NCBI RefSeq assembly: GCF_963378105.1
Contig: NZ_OY726398.1
Span: 2,852,001 to 2,916,000 of the forward strand
Direction of reading: 5' to 3'
From: Mycolicibacter sp. MU0102
GTDB taxonomy: Bacteria; Actinomycetota; Actinomycetes; Mycobacteriales; Mycobacteriaceae
DNA: 64,000 nt
Part shown: one piece after another, positions 7,490 through 16,710 of the stretch
Position numbering within the stretch: position 1 is the stretch's first letter
How the letters are laid out: each line of letters opens with the position of its first letter
The notes under the pieces: model-generated
Seen by the model: the letters and a program-made list of their open reading frames with translations, nothing else
The model's database searches: none
Told to the model about the DNA's origin: nothing
Translations under genes and position numbers: made by a program

Positions 7490-8983
7490 CTACAGTTCCC
7501 CGGCCTCCACCGCCTCCAGGGTGTGCTGGGCGCGGGCAATCTGTTCGGCCGAGAACCTGATGAACAGTGCCGCCGCACCCACCAGAACGGCGAGCGCGGC
7601 CACCCACAGCAGCGAATAGGTGTAGCCGTGGCCGAGGGCATCCAGTTCACTGTCGGTCATGTTCTTCACCGGGCCGGTAGTGCCGCCCAGGTACAGCGTG
7701 CGGGAGGTCTGCACGGCCTGGATGATCACCAGCACCACCGGGCCGCCCAAGTTGTAGACCATCAAGGTGACCGCCGACACCGGGCCGATCTCGCGTGGGC
7801 CGACGTCGGTCACCGCGCACAGCGGCAGCACCACCGAGATCACGCCGATACCGAATCCGCCGACCACGAACAGCATCACCAGATCGGGGACGTATGGCAC
7901 GCCACGGTCCAGCGTCGACCCGAACAGCATGGCGCCCCAGACCAGGCTGCCGGCCCCGATGATGAGCCAGCGCGGCGCGATCAGCGCGGCCGCCCAGCTG
8001 GTCAAAAGGTTGCCGACACCCATGGCCACCGCAAACGGGATGAAGCAGATACCGGCGCGCAGGGCCGAGTACCCCAGCACGTCTTGAACCAGTAGTCCGA
8101 TCATCACGCTCACCGTGAGCATCACGCCGCCGGCCATGAAGTACGCCACGAAGGTGGCGACCCGGCTGGGGTTGTCGAACACCGCGGCCGGCACCAACGG
8201 GTTGGTGGCGTTGCGTTCGACGAGCAGGAACGCCAGCAGGAACAACGCCGCCGCGATCCCGGCGCCGATCACCCACGGGCTTACCCAGCCCTGGGGCGGG
8301 CCCTGGGTGAATACCAGCACCGCCGCGGTGCACCCGCCGGTGGCCAGCAGCGCCCCGGTGAGGTCGAGCCGGAGCCGTTCGGTGTTGGTCTCGGTCAACC
8401 GCGTCACGGCGATGGCCACGATGGTGATCCCGATCGGGATGTTGATCAGAAACGCCAGCCGCCACGAGATGACGGTGAGGGCGCCACCGAGCACCAGACC
8501 CATGACCGAGCCGATGCCCTGCATGGCTGCCGACACCGCCATCGCCCGGTTCCGGGCCTGCCCGGCCGCGTAGGTCGTCGCGATGAGCGCCAGGCCGGTC
8601 GGTGCGGCAACCGCGGCCCCAATGCCCTGGACCGCCCGGGCGGCGATCAAGGTGGCCGAGTCGGTGGCCACTCCGCAGACCAGCGAAGCGATAGTGAACA
8701 ACCCGACCCCGGAGACGAACGCCCGCTTCTGTCCGATGGCGTCGCCCACCCGGCCACCGAGTAGCAGCAGGCCGCCGAAGGTCAGTACGTAGGCGGTGAT
8801 GACCCAGCTCTTGGCGGCGTCGGACAGATCAAGGTCGGCCTGCATCCGCGGCAACGCCACTATGACGATGGTGCCGTCCAGCGTCGACATCAGTTGCATG
8901 CCGGTGATCGCCACGATGGCGATACCGAGCACGTTGGACGACAACGACCGGCCGGCCGACTGGGATTCCCCCGGCGCGGCCAT
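7490..8983 (-). CDS. EfpA-like MFS drug exporter (DHA2 family), second copy
   Basis: This is a proton-driven exporter of the major facilitator superfamily, DHA2 (14-helix) type, in the inner membrane. The 497-residue product shares many blocks with the neighbouring EfpA, including AYVLTFGGL in helix 2, GSVMGLV..GGAL and SRTLYLGGT near the C-terminus. Motif A is LLGGRVGDAIGQKR near residue 75 and the motif C region is around ALIATTYAAGQARN. It lacks the soluble N-terminal extension of EfpA and begins almost directly at helix 1. The tandem arrangement, 52 bases downstream of efpA, suggests gene duplication. Substrate is unknown. Confidence 0.88.
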   Translation of the reverse strand: MAAPGESQSAGRSLSSNVLGIAIVAITGMQLMSTLDGTIVIVALPRMQADLDLSDAAKSWVITAYVLTFGGLLLLGGRVGDAIGQKRAFVSGVGLFTIASLVCGVATDSATLIAARAVQGIGAAVAAPTGLALIATTYAAGQARNRAMAVSAAMQGIGSVMGLVLGGALTVISWRLAFLINIPIGITIVAIAVTRLTETNTERLRLDLTGALLATGGCTAAVLVFTQGPPQGWVSPWVIGAGIAAALFLLAFLLVERNATNPLVPAAVFDNPSRVATFVAYFMAGGVMLTVSVMIGLLVQDVLGYSALRAGICFIPFAVAMGVGNLLTSWAAALIAPRWLIIGAGSLVWGAMLFGSTLDRGVPYVPDLVMLFVVGGFGIGVISVVLPLCAVTDVGPREIGPVSAVTLMVYNLGGPVVLVIIQAVQTSRTLYLGGTTGPVKNMTDSELDALGHGYTYSLLWVAALAVLVGAAALFIRFSAEQIARAQHTLEAVEAGEL

Positions 8984-9035
8984 AGCAGGTCAGCTTAGCT
9001 ACCGACGGACCCGTCAGCGCGGCGTCCGGGCGAAG

Positions 9036-10610
9036 TCACATGGCGCCGAAGGCGTCCTGCACATCCTGGGCATGCGCGACCTGCTGGGCGGTGTAACCGA
9101 TCAGCAGGGAGATCCCACCGACCAGGACCGCCACGGCGGCAATCCACAGCAGTCCGTAGGTGTAGCCGGAATCCAACGCGGCGATCTGCGCGGGATTCAT
9201 GGTTTTGACCGGCATGTTGGTGCCGCCGAGGTACAGAGTGCGCGAGGTGATGACGGCCTGGATGACCGCCAGCACGATCGGCCCGCCCAGGTTCTGCAGC
9301 ATCAGTGCGATCGCCGAAGTCGGGCCGATCTGGTCGAAGCCCACGCCGGCGATCGCCGACAGGGTCAATGGCACCACGATCACGCCGATCCCGAGCCCAC
9401 CGAGCACGATCAACGTGACGAAGTTCGGGAAGTACGGAAGATTCCGGTTGATCGTCGAGCCGTAGATCATCGCGCCCAGCAAGACGACGCCACCGGCGAT
9501 CACCAGCACTCGGGGCGGAAAGCGGCGCACCAGTTGGGAGGACAGACCCAGTCCGATGCCCAGCCCGATCACGAACGGGATAAATCCCACGCCGGCACGC
9601 AAGGCCGAGTAGCCCATCAAATCCTGTACGTACAGACCGATGGTCACGGTCAAGGTGAACAGCACGCCGCCGGCGAGGAAGATCGCCGCGAAGGTCAGCA
9701 GCCGGTTGCGGTCGCGGAACAGGCTGAACGGCACCACCGGATTCTCGGCAGTGCGCTCCACCACGGCGAACGCCAGCAACGCCACGACCGCGACCACAGC
9801 GGAGCCGATGGTGATCACCGAGATCCAGCCCTTCTCCGGGCCGATCGTGAACGCGAACACCGCCGCCGTGCAGCCCATGGTCGCCAGCAGGGCACCTGCG
9901 GCGTCCAGTTTCATCCGCTCCCGGTGGGTCTCGGTCAATGCGGTGCGGGCCAGGTAGACCATCAGCAGGCCGATGGGCACGTTGATCCCGAACGCCAGCC
10001 GCCATGACACCTCGGTCAGCGCGCCGCCGACCACCAGGCCCATCACCGACCCGACGGCGGTCATGGCTCCGAATATCGCGGTGGCGGCATTACGGGCAGG
10101 CCCCTTCGGGAAGGTGGTGGCAATCAGCGCCAGCGCCGTCGGAGAGGCGATGGCCGAGCCGACACCCTGCAGGAGCCGTGCGATAACCAAGGTGGGGGCG
10201 TCCCAGGCCACGGCGCACAGCACCGACGCGATGGTGAACAGCGTGACCCCGCTGATGAAGGTGCGCTTGCGGCCGATGGTGTCGCCGAGTCGGCCGCCGA
10301 GCAGCATCAGGCCGCCGAAGGTCAGCACGTACGCACTGATCACCCAGCCGCGTCCCGCGTCGGACAAGCCCAGGTCGTCCTGGATCTTAGGAAGCGCGAC
10401 GATAGCGACAGTGCTGTCCATGGTCGCCAGTAGCTGCATGCCACCGATGGCGATCACGGCGTAGATGAAGCGACGAGAAGGCAGCCAGGACGACACATAC
10501 TTGCTGGTCCAGCTCACGAGATCGGAGCCGGTACGTCCAGGGGGAACCGCCCCGGCCGCACCCTCGGACCACTGCGCGCTCGCCCGCCCTGCATCATCGA
10601 GTGCAGTCAT
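9036..10610 (-). CDS. efpA: EfpA family multidrug exporter
   Basis: EfpA is an essential-type DHA2 major facilitator exporter of mycobacteria linked to drug efflux and lipid transport. The 524-residue product starts MTALDDAGRA and has about 45 residues of soluble N-terminus ending SWLPSRRF. Helix 1 follows with GGMQLLATMDSTVAIVALPK, and motif A is GGRLGDTIGRKR. These blocks match what I recall of M. tuberculosis EfpA (Rv2846c). The gene lies 33 bases after cysG on the same strand, with an AT-rich promoter-like stretch in that gap, and is followed by its paralogue. Confidence 0.93.
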   Translation of the reverse strand: MTALDDAGRASAQWSEGAAGAVPPGRTGSDLVSWTSKYVSSWLPSRRFIYAVIAIGGMQLLATMDSTVAIVALPKIQDDLGLSDAGRGWVISAYVLTFGGLMLLGGRLGDTIGRKRTFISGVTLFTIASVLCAVAWDAPTLVIARLLQGVGSAIASPTALALIATTFPKGPARNAATAIFGAMTAVGSVMGLVVGGALTEVSWRLAFGINVPIGLLMVYLARTALTETHRERMKLDAAGALLATMGCTAAVFAFTIGPEKGWISVITIGSAVVAVVALLAFAVVERTAENPVVPFSLFRDRNRLLTFAAIFLAGGVLFTLTVTIGLYVQDLMGYSALRAGVGFIPFVIGLGIGLGLSSQLVRRFPPRVLVIAGGVVLLGAMIYGSTINRNLPYFPNFVTLIVLGGLGIGVIVVPLTLSAIAGVGFDQIGPTSAIALMLQNLGGPIVLAVIQAVITSRTLYLGGTNMPVKTMNPAQIAALDSGYTYGLLWIAAVAVLVGGISLLIGYTAQQVAHAQDVQDAFGAM

Positions 10611-10643
10611 AACGGGCTACCCTACAGTAATATTAAGAGCTGT
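10611..10643 (-). promoter_or_regulatory. AT-rich promoter region of efpA
   Basis: The 33-base gap between the cysG stop and the efpA ATG is unusually AT-rich. It contains the palindrome TAATATTA (10628-10635) and, read on the minus strand, a TAGGGT hexamer eight bases before the ATG. Either could serve as a -10 element, and the palindrome could bind a repressor. Visual evidence only. Confidence 0.4.
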
Positions 10644-11861
10644 TTAAACCCCGAAGCCTGCGACGGCCCCGATAATCACGATCGCGGGAGGTCGGATGCC
10701 TTCCGCGCGGATTTTCTCGGGCGCGTCGGCCAGGGTCGCCCGCAGCGTGTGCTGGGCCGGCGTGGTGCCGTGCTGCACCACCAGAACCGGTGTATCCGCA
10801 GGTCGACCGCCCTTTTGCAGCACGGCGCTGAATTGCTCGATGCGTTCGACAGCCATCAGCAAAACGATGGTTCCGCGCATTGCCGCCAGGGCATCCCAAT
10901 TCACTAACGATTCGGGATCGTCGGGCGCAACGTGCCCGCTGACCACCACAAATTCGTGGTTCACGGCCCGATGGGTGACCGGCACACCGGCCAAGGCCGG
11001 GACCGCTATGGCACTGGTCACACCCGGCACAACCGTCACCGGGATCCCGGCGTCGGCACAGGCCAGCACCTCTTCATAGCCGCGCGCGAACACGAACGGG
11101 TCGCCGCCCTTGAGGCGCACCACGAACTTGCCGGCTTTGGCGCGTTCGATCATCAGCGCGTTGATGGCGTCCTGCGCCATGGCCCGCCCGTAGGGGATCT
11201 TGGCGGCGTCGATGACTTCGACGGTCGGGGACAGTTCGGCGAGCAGCTCCGGCGGCGCGAGCCGGTCGGCCACCACGACGTCGGCGTGCGCGAGCATGCG
11301 ACGACCGCGCACCGTGATCAGCTCCGGATCGCCTGGTCCGCCGCCCACCAGCGCCACACCGCCGCGCACCACATCGGGGGCTGCCTCGGCGTCCACGGTG
11401 ATGGTGCCGTTCTGCAGGGCCTCCCGGATCGCCGAGCGGATCGCCGCCGACCGGTTGTGCTCGCCGCCGGCCAACACTCCCACCGACAGTCCGGAGTAAC
11501 CGAAGGTAGCCGGGGTGACCGCGGATCCCTCGACGGCCAGATCCGCGCGCACACAGAAGATCTGGCGACGGTCGGCCTCAGCCACGATGGCGGCGTTGAC
11601 CTCCGGGTCGTTGGTGGCCGCGATCGCGTACCAGGCATCGGCCAGGTCCCCGTCGCGGTAGCTGCGCGAGACCAGCGTGATGCCGGGCTTGCGCTCCCCC
11701 AGCGCTTCGACCGCCGGGGTGGCGCTGGGTGCGATCACCAGCACCTGCGCACCGCTGTCCACCAACAGCGGAAGACGTCGCTGCGCGACGCTTCCCGCGC
11801 CCACGACAACAACCTTGCGGCCGGCCAGCCGTAAACCGGCCAGGTAGGGGTTCTCGGTCAC
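10644..11861 (-). CDS. cysG: Siroheme synthase: precorrin-2 dehydrogenase / uroporphyrinogen-III C-methyltransferase
   Basis: A two-domain enzyme for siroheme or cobalamin precursor synthesis. Residues 1 to about 155 form a CysG N-terminal-type NAD-binding domain (KVVVVGAGSVAQRRLPLL, and AATNDPEVNAAI) for oxidation of precorrin-2. Residues 160-405 form a SAM-dependent uroporphyrinogen-III methyltransferase with VGGGPGDPELITVRG, VRLKGGDPFVFARG and PVTHR motifs. The CysG arrangement has both activities in one chain. It corresponds to Rv2847c. The cobB/cobO genes that I recall beside it in M. tuberculosis are absent, and mqo follows directly. Confidence 0.93.
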   Translation of the reverse strand: MTENPYLAGLRLAGRKVVVVGAGSVAQRRLPLLVDSGAQVLVIAPSATPAVEALGERKPGITLVSRSYRDGDLADAWYAIAATNDPEVNAAIVAEADRRQIFCVRADLAVEGSAVTPATFGYSGLSVGVLAGGEHNRSAAIRSAIREALQNGTITVDAEAAPDVVRGGVALVGGGPGDPELITVRGRRMLAHADVVVADRLAPPELLAELSPTVEVIDAAKIPYGRAMAQDAINALMIERAKAGKFVVRLKGGDPFVFARGYEEVLACADAGIPVTVVPGVTSAIAVPALAGVPVTHRAVNHEFVVVSGHVAPDDPESLVNWDALAAMRGTIVLLMAVERIEQFSAVLQKGGRPADTPVLVVQHGTTPAQHTLRATLADAPEKIRAEGIRPPAIVIIGAVAGFGV

Positions 11862-11872
11862 CCGATAACTCT

Positions 11873-11915
11873 AGTGGCGACCGTCAGCGCGGCGAAGCCG
11901 GGCGCAACGGGTCGC
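11873..11915 (-). terminator. Candidate hairpin terminator after mqo
   Basis: A perfect 8-bp stem (TGGCGACC at 11873-11880, GGTCGCCA at 11908-11915) encloses an inner GC-rich stem (GCGCGGC with GCCGGGCGC). It lies between the mqo stop and the cysG start. No clear U-tract follows, so it may be an intrinsic-type mycobacterial terminator or a processing hairpin. Confidence 0.4.
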
Positions 11916-11936
11916 CACCATCAACCCCCGCGTCGA

Positions 11937-13406
11937 TCAGCCGAGCTGAAGTTGCCGGCTGCCCCACTCCCACACCTGCTCGAACAACGTGGGTTCGTCG
12001 GACAGTCGCGTACCTAGCGACGGCACCATCTCTTTGAGCGTCGGCAGCCAGTCGGCGAACTTGCCGGCGAAACAGCGCGCCAGCACCTCCAGCATGGCCG
12101 GCACCGCGGTCGAAGCCCCCGGCGAGGCGCCGAGCAGTCCCGCGATGCTGCCGTCGCCGGCGCTGACGATCGTGGTGTTGAAATCGAGCTGTCCGTGGCG
12201 AATCACCTGCACCCGTTGGCCGGCCCGGATCTCGTGCCAGTCCGCGTGATCCGCATCCGGCAGGAACTCCCGCAGTGCCTGGACCCGGGTGCCGTGGGTC
12301 CGCCGCAGTTGGCCGAGCAGGTACCCGACCAGTTCACGCTCTCGGATCCCGGCGCCCAGCAGCGACCTGACGTTGTCGAAGCGGACCGATCTCGGTAGAT
12401 CCGTGGCTCGACCGTGCTTGAGAAACTTCGGCGACCAACCGGCAAATGGTCCGAACAGCAGCGACGACGAACCGTTGACCATCCGGGCGTCCAGGTGCGG
12501 GGCGGTCGTCGACGGCGCGCCTGGAACCGGGGCGCCGTACACCTTGGCTCGGTGTGCGGCGGTGAGCTCGGCGGCCCCGCAGCGCAGGAATACCCCGCCG
12601 ATCGGGAAACCGCCGAAGCCACGCACTTCGGGGATCCCCGAGCGCTGCAGCAAGCCCAGGGTCGCTCCCCCGGCGCCGAGAAAGACGAATTTAGCGTTGA
12701 GTCTTCGGGTTTCGCCGGTTCGGCGGTTGGCCAGAACCAATGTCCAGCTGGCGTCGGACTCTCGGCGCAGCGCGCGCACCTCGTGACCGAAATGCACGGC
12801 GGTGCCGTGGCGCACCCCGTAGCCGATCAGCTGGCTCGTCAGCGCGCCAAAGTCGACGTCCGTGCCGTGCGGAGCCCAGTCCAGGGCCACCGGCACCTTG
12901 CGGTCTCTGCCGGTGGCCATCGCGGGCAGGCGCGCGGCGAACTCGCCGAAGTCAGTGATGAAGTCGGTTCCGGCGAACAGCGGGTTGTCGGACAGCGCAC
13001 GATGACGCCGTCGCAGGTAGTCCACGCCGTCGGCGCCGTGTACGAAGCTCACGTGCGGGATCGGGTGCACGAAGTCACGCGGATCCTCCAGCAGACCGTT
13101 CTGCACGGCATAGGCCCAGAACTGCCGGGTCACCTGGAACTGCTCGTTGACCCGCACCGCTTTGGCGATGTCGATCGAGCCGTCGGGCCGCTGCGGGGTG
13201 TAGAACAGCTCGCACAGTCCAGCGTGGCCGGTGCCGGCGTTGTTCCACGGATCGCTGCTCTCGCCGGCTGCGGAATCCAACCGTTCGACGACGGTGATCG
13301 CGGCACCCGGTTCCAGCCGGCGCAGCATCGCCCCCAAGGTGGCGCTCATGATGCCCGCGCCGATCAGCGCTACGTCGGTCATCTCGGTCTGAGCCGATGG
13401 GGACAC
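11937..13406 (-). CDS. mqo: Malate:quinone oxidoreductase
   Basis: This FAD-dependent peripheral membrane enzyme oxidises malate to oxaloacetate and passes electrons to menaquinone. The 489-residue product has the FAD-binding start DVALIGAGIMSATLGAML near residue 12 and the family blocks SSDPWNNAGTGHAGLCE, FGGFPIGG and LFGPFAGWSPKFLK. Its length is usual for the family. It starts at GTG 13406, six bases after a TAATCT hexamer, consistent with leaderless transcription. It is divergent from mtr. Confidence 0.96.
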   Translation of the reverse strand: MSPSAQTEMTDVALIGAGIMSATLGAMLRRLEPGAAITVVERLDSAAGESSDPWNNAGTGHAGLCELFYTPQRPDGSIDIAKAVRVNEQFQVTRQFWAYAVQNGLLEDPRDFVHPIPHVSFVHGADGVDYLRRRHRALSDNPLFAGTDFITDFGEFAARLPAMATGRDRKVPVALDWAPHGTDVDFGALTSQLIGYGVRHGTAVHFGHEVRALRRESDASWTLVLANRRTGETRRLNAKFVFLGAGGATLGLLQRSGIPEVRGFGGFPIGGVFLRCGAAELTAAHRAKVYGAPVPGAPSTTAPHLDARMVNGSSSLLFGPFAGWSPKFLKHGRATDLPRSVRFDNVRSLLGAGIRERELVGYLLGQLRRTHGTRVQALREFLPDADHADWHEIRAGQRVQVIRHGQLDFNTTIVSAGDGSIAGLLGASPGASTAVPAMLEVLARCFAGKFADWLPTLKEMVPSLGTRLSDEPTLFEQVWEWGSRQLQLG

Positions 13407-13418
13407 GCCATCAGATTA
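13407..13418 (-). promoter_or_regulatory. Leaderless-type promoter of mqo
   Basis: On the minus strand, TAATCT (13413-13418) is followed by a six-base spacer and then the GTG start. This is the geometry of mycobacterial leaderless promoters, where transcription begins at the start codon. It lies back to back with a similar element for mtr. Confidence 0.6.
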
Positions 13419-13432
13419 GCCCGCACACCGTT

Positions 13433-13444
13433 TAGGCTGACGCA
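13433..13444 (+). promoter_or_regulatory. Leaderless-type promoter of mtr
   Basis: TAGGCT (13433-13438) is followed by exactly six bases and then the ATG of mtr. It matches the TANNNT -10 consensus, and no Shine-Dalgarno sequence is present, so a leaderless mRNA is likely. Confidence 0.6.
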
Positions 13445-14824
13445 ATGGAGAGCTACGACCTGGCGATCATCGGAACCGGTTCGGGCAACAGCATTCTCGA
13501 CGAGCGCTACGCGAACAAGCGGGTGGCGATCTGCGAACAGGGCACTTTCGGCGGCACCTGCCTCAATGTGGGCTGCATCCCGACCAAGATGTTCGTCTAC
13601 GCCGCCGAGGTCGCCAAGACGGTGACCGAAGCGTCGCGCTACGGCATTGATGCCCACATCGACGGTGTGCGCTGGGACGAGATCGTCTCGCGGGTATTCG
13701 GGCGGATCGACCCGATCGCCGCAGGCGGTGAGCAGTATCGCCGCAGCCTGCCGAACGTGGACGTCTACGGCGAGCACACCCGATTCGGGCCGGTGGGCTC
13801 CGACGGCCGCTACTTGCTGCTCACCGCGGGAGGTGAACAGTTCAGCGCCGAGCAGGTAGTGATCGCCGCCGGGTCACGCTCGGCGATCCCGCCCGCCATC
13901 GCCGACAGCGGGGCGCGCTACTACACCAGCGACGACATCATGCGGATCGCCGAGCTGCCCGAGCATCTGGTGATCGTGGGCGGGGGCTTCATCGCCGCCG
14001 AGTTCGCCCACGTGTTCTCCGCCTTGGGTGTCCGGGTCACGGTGGTGATCCGCGGCTCGACATTGCTGCGGCACTGCGACGAGACAGTAGCGGAACGGTT
14101 CACCCGGATCGCCGCGGCCAAGTGGGAGCTGCGTACGCACTGCAACGTGGTCGCGGCGCGCAACGATGGGAGCGGTGTCGTCGTGGAGCTCGACGACGGC
14201 TCGGTTCTGCGGGCCGACGCGATGCTGGTCGCCACCGGGCGGGTGCCCAACGGCGACTTGTTGGACGCCGAGCAGGCCGGTGTCACCATCGCCGGCGGGC
14301 GGGTAAGCGTCGACAAATACCAACGAACCTCGGCGCGCGGCGTTTTCGCGCTCGGCGATGTGTCTTCACCGTATGAGCTCAAGCATGTCGCCAACCACGA
14401 AGCCAGGGTGGTGCAACACAACCTGCTGTGCGACTGGGATGACGTGGACTCGATGCGGATCACCGACCACCGCTATGTTCCGGCCGCGGTCTTCACCGAT
14501 CCGCAGATCGCCGCGGTCGGCTTGACCGAAACACAGGCATTGGCAAAGGGTCTCGACATCTCGGTGAAGATCCAGGATTACAGTGACGTCGCCTACGGCT
14601 GGGCGATGGAGGACAGCACCGGATTTGCCAAACTCATCGCCGAACGCGGCACCGGACGGCTGCTTGGCGCGCACATCATGGGCTACCAGGCGTCGTCGAT
14701 CATCCAACCGCTGATCCAGGCGATGAGTTTCGGTCTCACCGCGCCGGAGATGGCCCGCGGTCAATACTGGATCCACCCGGCGCTGCCCGAGGTCGTCGAG
14801 AACGCGCTGCTTGGGCTGGAGTGA
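13445..14824 (+). CDS. mtr: Mycothione reductase
   Basis: This FAD/NADPH disulfide reductase regenerates mycothiol from mycothione, the main thiol redox buffer of actinobacteria. The 459-residue product has the FAD fold (DLAIIGTGSGN) and the redox disulfide motif GGTCLNVGCIPTK, with Cys39 and Cys44. The NADPH fold is HLVIVGGGFIAAEFA near residue 174. The dimerisation domain ends in YWIHPALPEVVENAL, which supplies the catalytic His. The start fits a leaderless promoter. The acyl-CoA dehydrogenase gene follows after 11 bases. Confidence 0.96.
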   Translation: MESYDLAIIGTGSGNSILDERYANKRVAICEQGTFGGTCLNVGCIPTKMFVYAAEVAKTVTEASRYGIDAHIDGVRWDEIVSRVFGRIDPIAAGGEQYRRSLPNVDVYGEHTRFGPVGSDGRYLLLTAGGEQFSAEQVVIAAGSRSAIPPAIADSGARYYTSDDIMRIAELPEHLVIVGGGFIAAEFAHVFSALGVRVTVVIRGSTLLRHCDETVAERFTRIAAAKWELRTHCNVVAARNDGSGVVVELDDGSVLRADAMLVATGRVPNGDLLDAEQAGVTIAGGRVSVDKYQRTSARGVFALGDVSSPYELKHVANHEARVVQHNLLCDWDDVDSMRITDHRYVPAAVFTDPQIAAVGLTETQALAKGLDISVKIQDYSDVAYGWAMEDSTGFAKLIAERGTGRLLGAHIMGYQASSIIQPLIQAMSFGLTAPEMARGQYWIHPALPEVVENALLGLE

Positions 14825-14835
14825 AAGGACCGCAG

Positions 14836-16632
14836 ATGAAGTCCACCCTGCTGTCGCGGCAAGACCTCGATTTCCTGCTGTTCGACTGGCTGCACGTCGA
14901 GGAACTGACCGGACGGGACCGGTTCTCCGAGCACTCTCGGGAGACCTTCGCCGATACCTTGGATCTGTGCGAGCAGCTGGCGAGCCGTTATTTCGCCCCG
15001 CACAACAAGAAAAGCGACGCCCACGAGCCCACCTTCGACGGGACGAAGGTCACCATCATCGGTGAAGTCAAGGAGGCACTGGCGGCCTGCGCCGAGGCTG
15101 AGCTGATCGGCATGGCCATGGACTACCGCCTCGGTGGCGCGCAGTTGCCGGCAACGGTGGCCCAGGCCGGCTTCGCCTGGCTATTCGCCGCCAACGTCAG
15201 CACCGCCGGCTACCCGATGCTGACCATGGCCAACGCGAACCTGCTCGCCAAATTCGGTAGTGAAGAACAGATCACCGCCTTCGTCAAACCCATGATCGCC
15301 GGCCGCTTCTTCGGGACGATGTGCCTGTCGGAGACCCAGGCCGGATCATCGCTGGCCGACATCACCACCCGGGCAAACCGGTGCGCCGACGGCACCTTCC
15401 GGTTGTTCGGGTCCAAAATGTGGATCTCCGGTGGCGAACACGAACTGACCGAGAACATCGTCCATCTGGTGCTGGCCAAGATCCCCGGCGGTCCGGCCGG
15501 GACGAAGGGGATCTCGCTGTTCATCGTGCCGAAGTATCTGGTGAATCCCGATGGCACGCTGGGTGAGCGCAACGATGTCGTGCTGGCCGGGCTCAACCAC
15601 AAGATGGGCTATCGCGGCATCACCAATACCGTGCTGAACTTCGGGGAGGGCGTCCACCAGCCCGGCGGCGAAGCGGGTGCCGTCGGCTATCTCGTGGGCG
15701 ACGAACACCGCGGCTTGACCTACATGTTCCACATGATGAACGAAGCCCGCCTGGGTGTGGGAATGGGTGCCATCGCGCTCGGCTACACCGGATATCTGAA
15801 GTCGCTGGAGTACGCCCGCAGCCGGCCGCAGGGCCGTCCCGCAACGACGAAAGACCCTGCCGCACCACAGGTTGCGATCATCGAGCACGCGGACGTCAAG
15901 CGGATGCTGCTGGCGCAGAAGTCCTATGTCGAGGGGGCGCTCGCGTTGGCGCTGTACTGCGCGCGGCTCGTCGACGTTCAGAACGCCGCTGAATCCGATG
16001 CGGAACGCGAGCACGCCACCGCATTGCTGGACATCCTCACCCCGATCGCCAAGAGCTGGCCGTCACAGTGGTGCCTGGCCGCGAACGATCTGGCCATTCA
16101 GGTACACGGTGGCTACGGCTACACCCGCGAGTACGACGTGGAACAGCACTACCGGGACAACCGGCTCAACCCGATCCACGAGGGCACCCACGGTATCCAG
16201 AGTCTGGACCTGTTGGGCCGCAAGGTGGTGCAGCGCGACGGCGCCAGCCTGGCCGCACTACACGGCGCGATGAGCGAGAGCATCGCGGCCGCGCATCGGG
16301 CCGGTGGCGACGTGGCCGATATGGCAGCGCAACTCGACGCGGTGGTCCAGCGGTTGATGGCGGTCACCGCGGGCATGTTCGCCGCCGGTGACATCGATGC
16401 GGCGCTGGCCAACAGCGCGATCTACCTGGAGGCCTTCGGCCATGTGGTGATCGCCTGGATCTGGCTGGAGCAGTTGTTGGCCGCCGAGGGACGCACCGGG
16501 GACTTCTTTGACGGCAAACGCCAGGCGGCCCGCTACTTCTTCCGCTACGAGCTGCCCAAGACCGGCCCGCAGCTCGACCTGTTGGAAAGCCTGGACCGCA
16601 CGACCCTGGAGATGCGCCCGGAGTGGTTCTGA
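14836..16632 (+). CDS. Acyl-CoA dehydrogenase with C-terminal extension (DmdC/FadE type)
   Basis: This FAD enzyme introduces the alpha-beta double bond in an acyl-CoA. The 598-residue product is longer than the usual 380-400 residues. It has the N-terminal helical and middle beta domains (CLSETQAGSSLADITT, KMWISGGEHE), then YGYTREYDVEQHYRDNRLNPIHEGTHG with the usual catalytic-domain context. About 130 extra C-terminal residues are of the type seen in 3-methylmercaptopropionyl-CoA dehydrogenase and long-chain FadE proteins. ATG 14836 follows AAAGGACCGCAG. It is probably in one operon with mtr. The exact substrate cannot be read from sequence. Confidence 0.88.
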   Translation: MKSTLLSRQDLDFLLFDWLHVEELTGRDRFSEHSRETFADTLDLCEQLASRYFAPHNKKSDAHEPTFDGTKVTIIGEVKEALAACAEAELIGMAMDYRLGGAQLPATVAQAGFAWLFAANVSTAGYPMLTMANANLLAKFGSEEQITAFVKPMIAGRFFGTMCLSETQAGSSLADITTRANRCADGTFRLFGSKMWISGGEHELTENIVHLVLAKIPGGPAGTKGISLFIVPKYLVNPDGTLGERNDVVLAGLNHKMGYRGITNTVLNFGEGVHQPGGEAGAVGYLVGDEHRGLTYMFHMMNEARLGVGMGAIALGYTGYLKSLEYARSRPQGRPATTKDPAAPQVAIIEHADVKRMLLAQKSYVEGALALALYCARLVDVQNAAESDAEREHATALLDILTPIAKSWPSQWCLAANDLAIQVHGGYGYTREYDVEQHYRDNRLNPIHEGTHGIQSLDLLGRKVVQRDGASLAALHGAMSESIAAAHRAGGDVADMAAQLDAVVQRLMAVTAGMFAAGDIDAALANSAIYLEAFGHVVIAWIWLEQLLAAEGRTGDFFDGKRQAARYFFRYELPKTGPQLDLLESLDRTTLEMRPEWF

Positions 16633-16710
16633 AGTGGCATCTGCGCCCTCGCAGCGATGCAAACGAGCTGGGCGCGTGACTGCCGGTTCAATAGGATCCG
16701 GTGCACGCGT

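Noticed and set aside
5965..7560. Long plus-strand open frame opposite proS
   Set aside because: It is the shadow of prolyl-tRNA synthetase, which has complete class II motifs on the minus strand.
8796..10007. Plus-strand open frame of about 400 codons opposite the EfpA genes
   Set aside because: The translation is His/Asp/Gly/Arg-rich with no motif, while both minus-strand transporters are intact.
13874..14463. Minus-strand open frames opposite mtr
   Set aside because: They are shadows; mycothione reductase has all its motifs on the plus strand.
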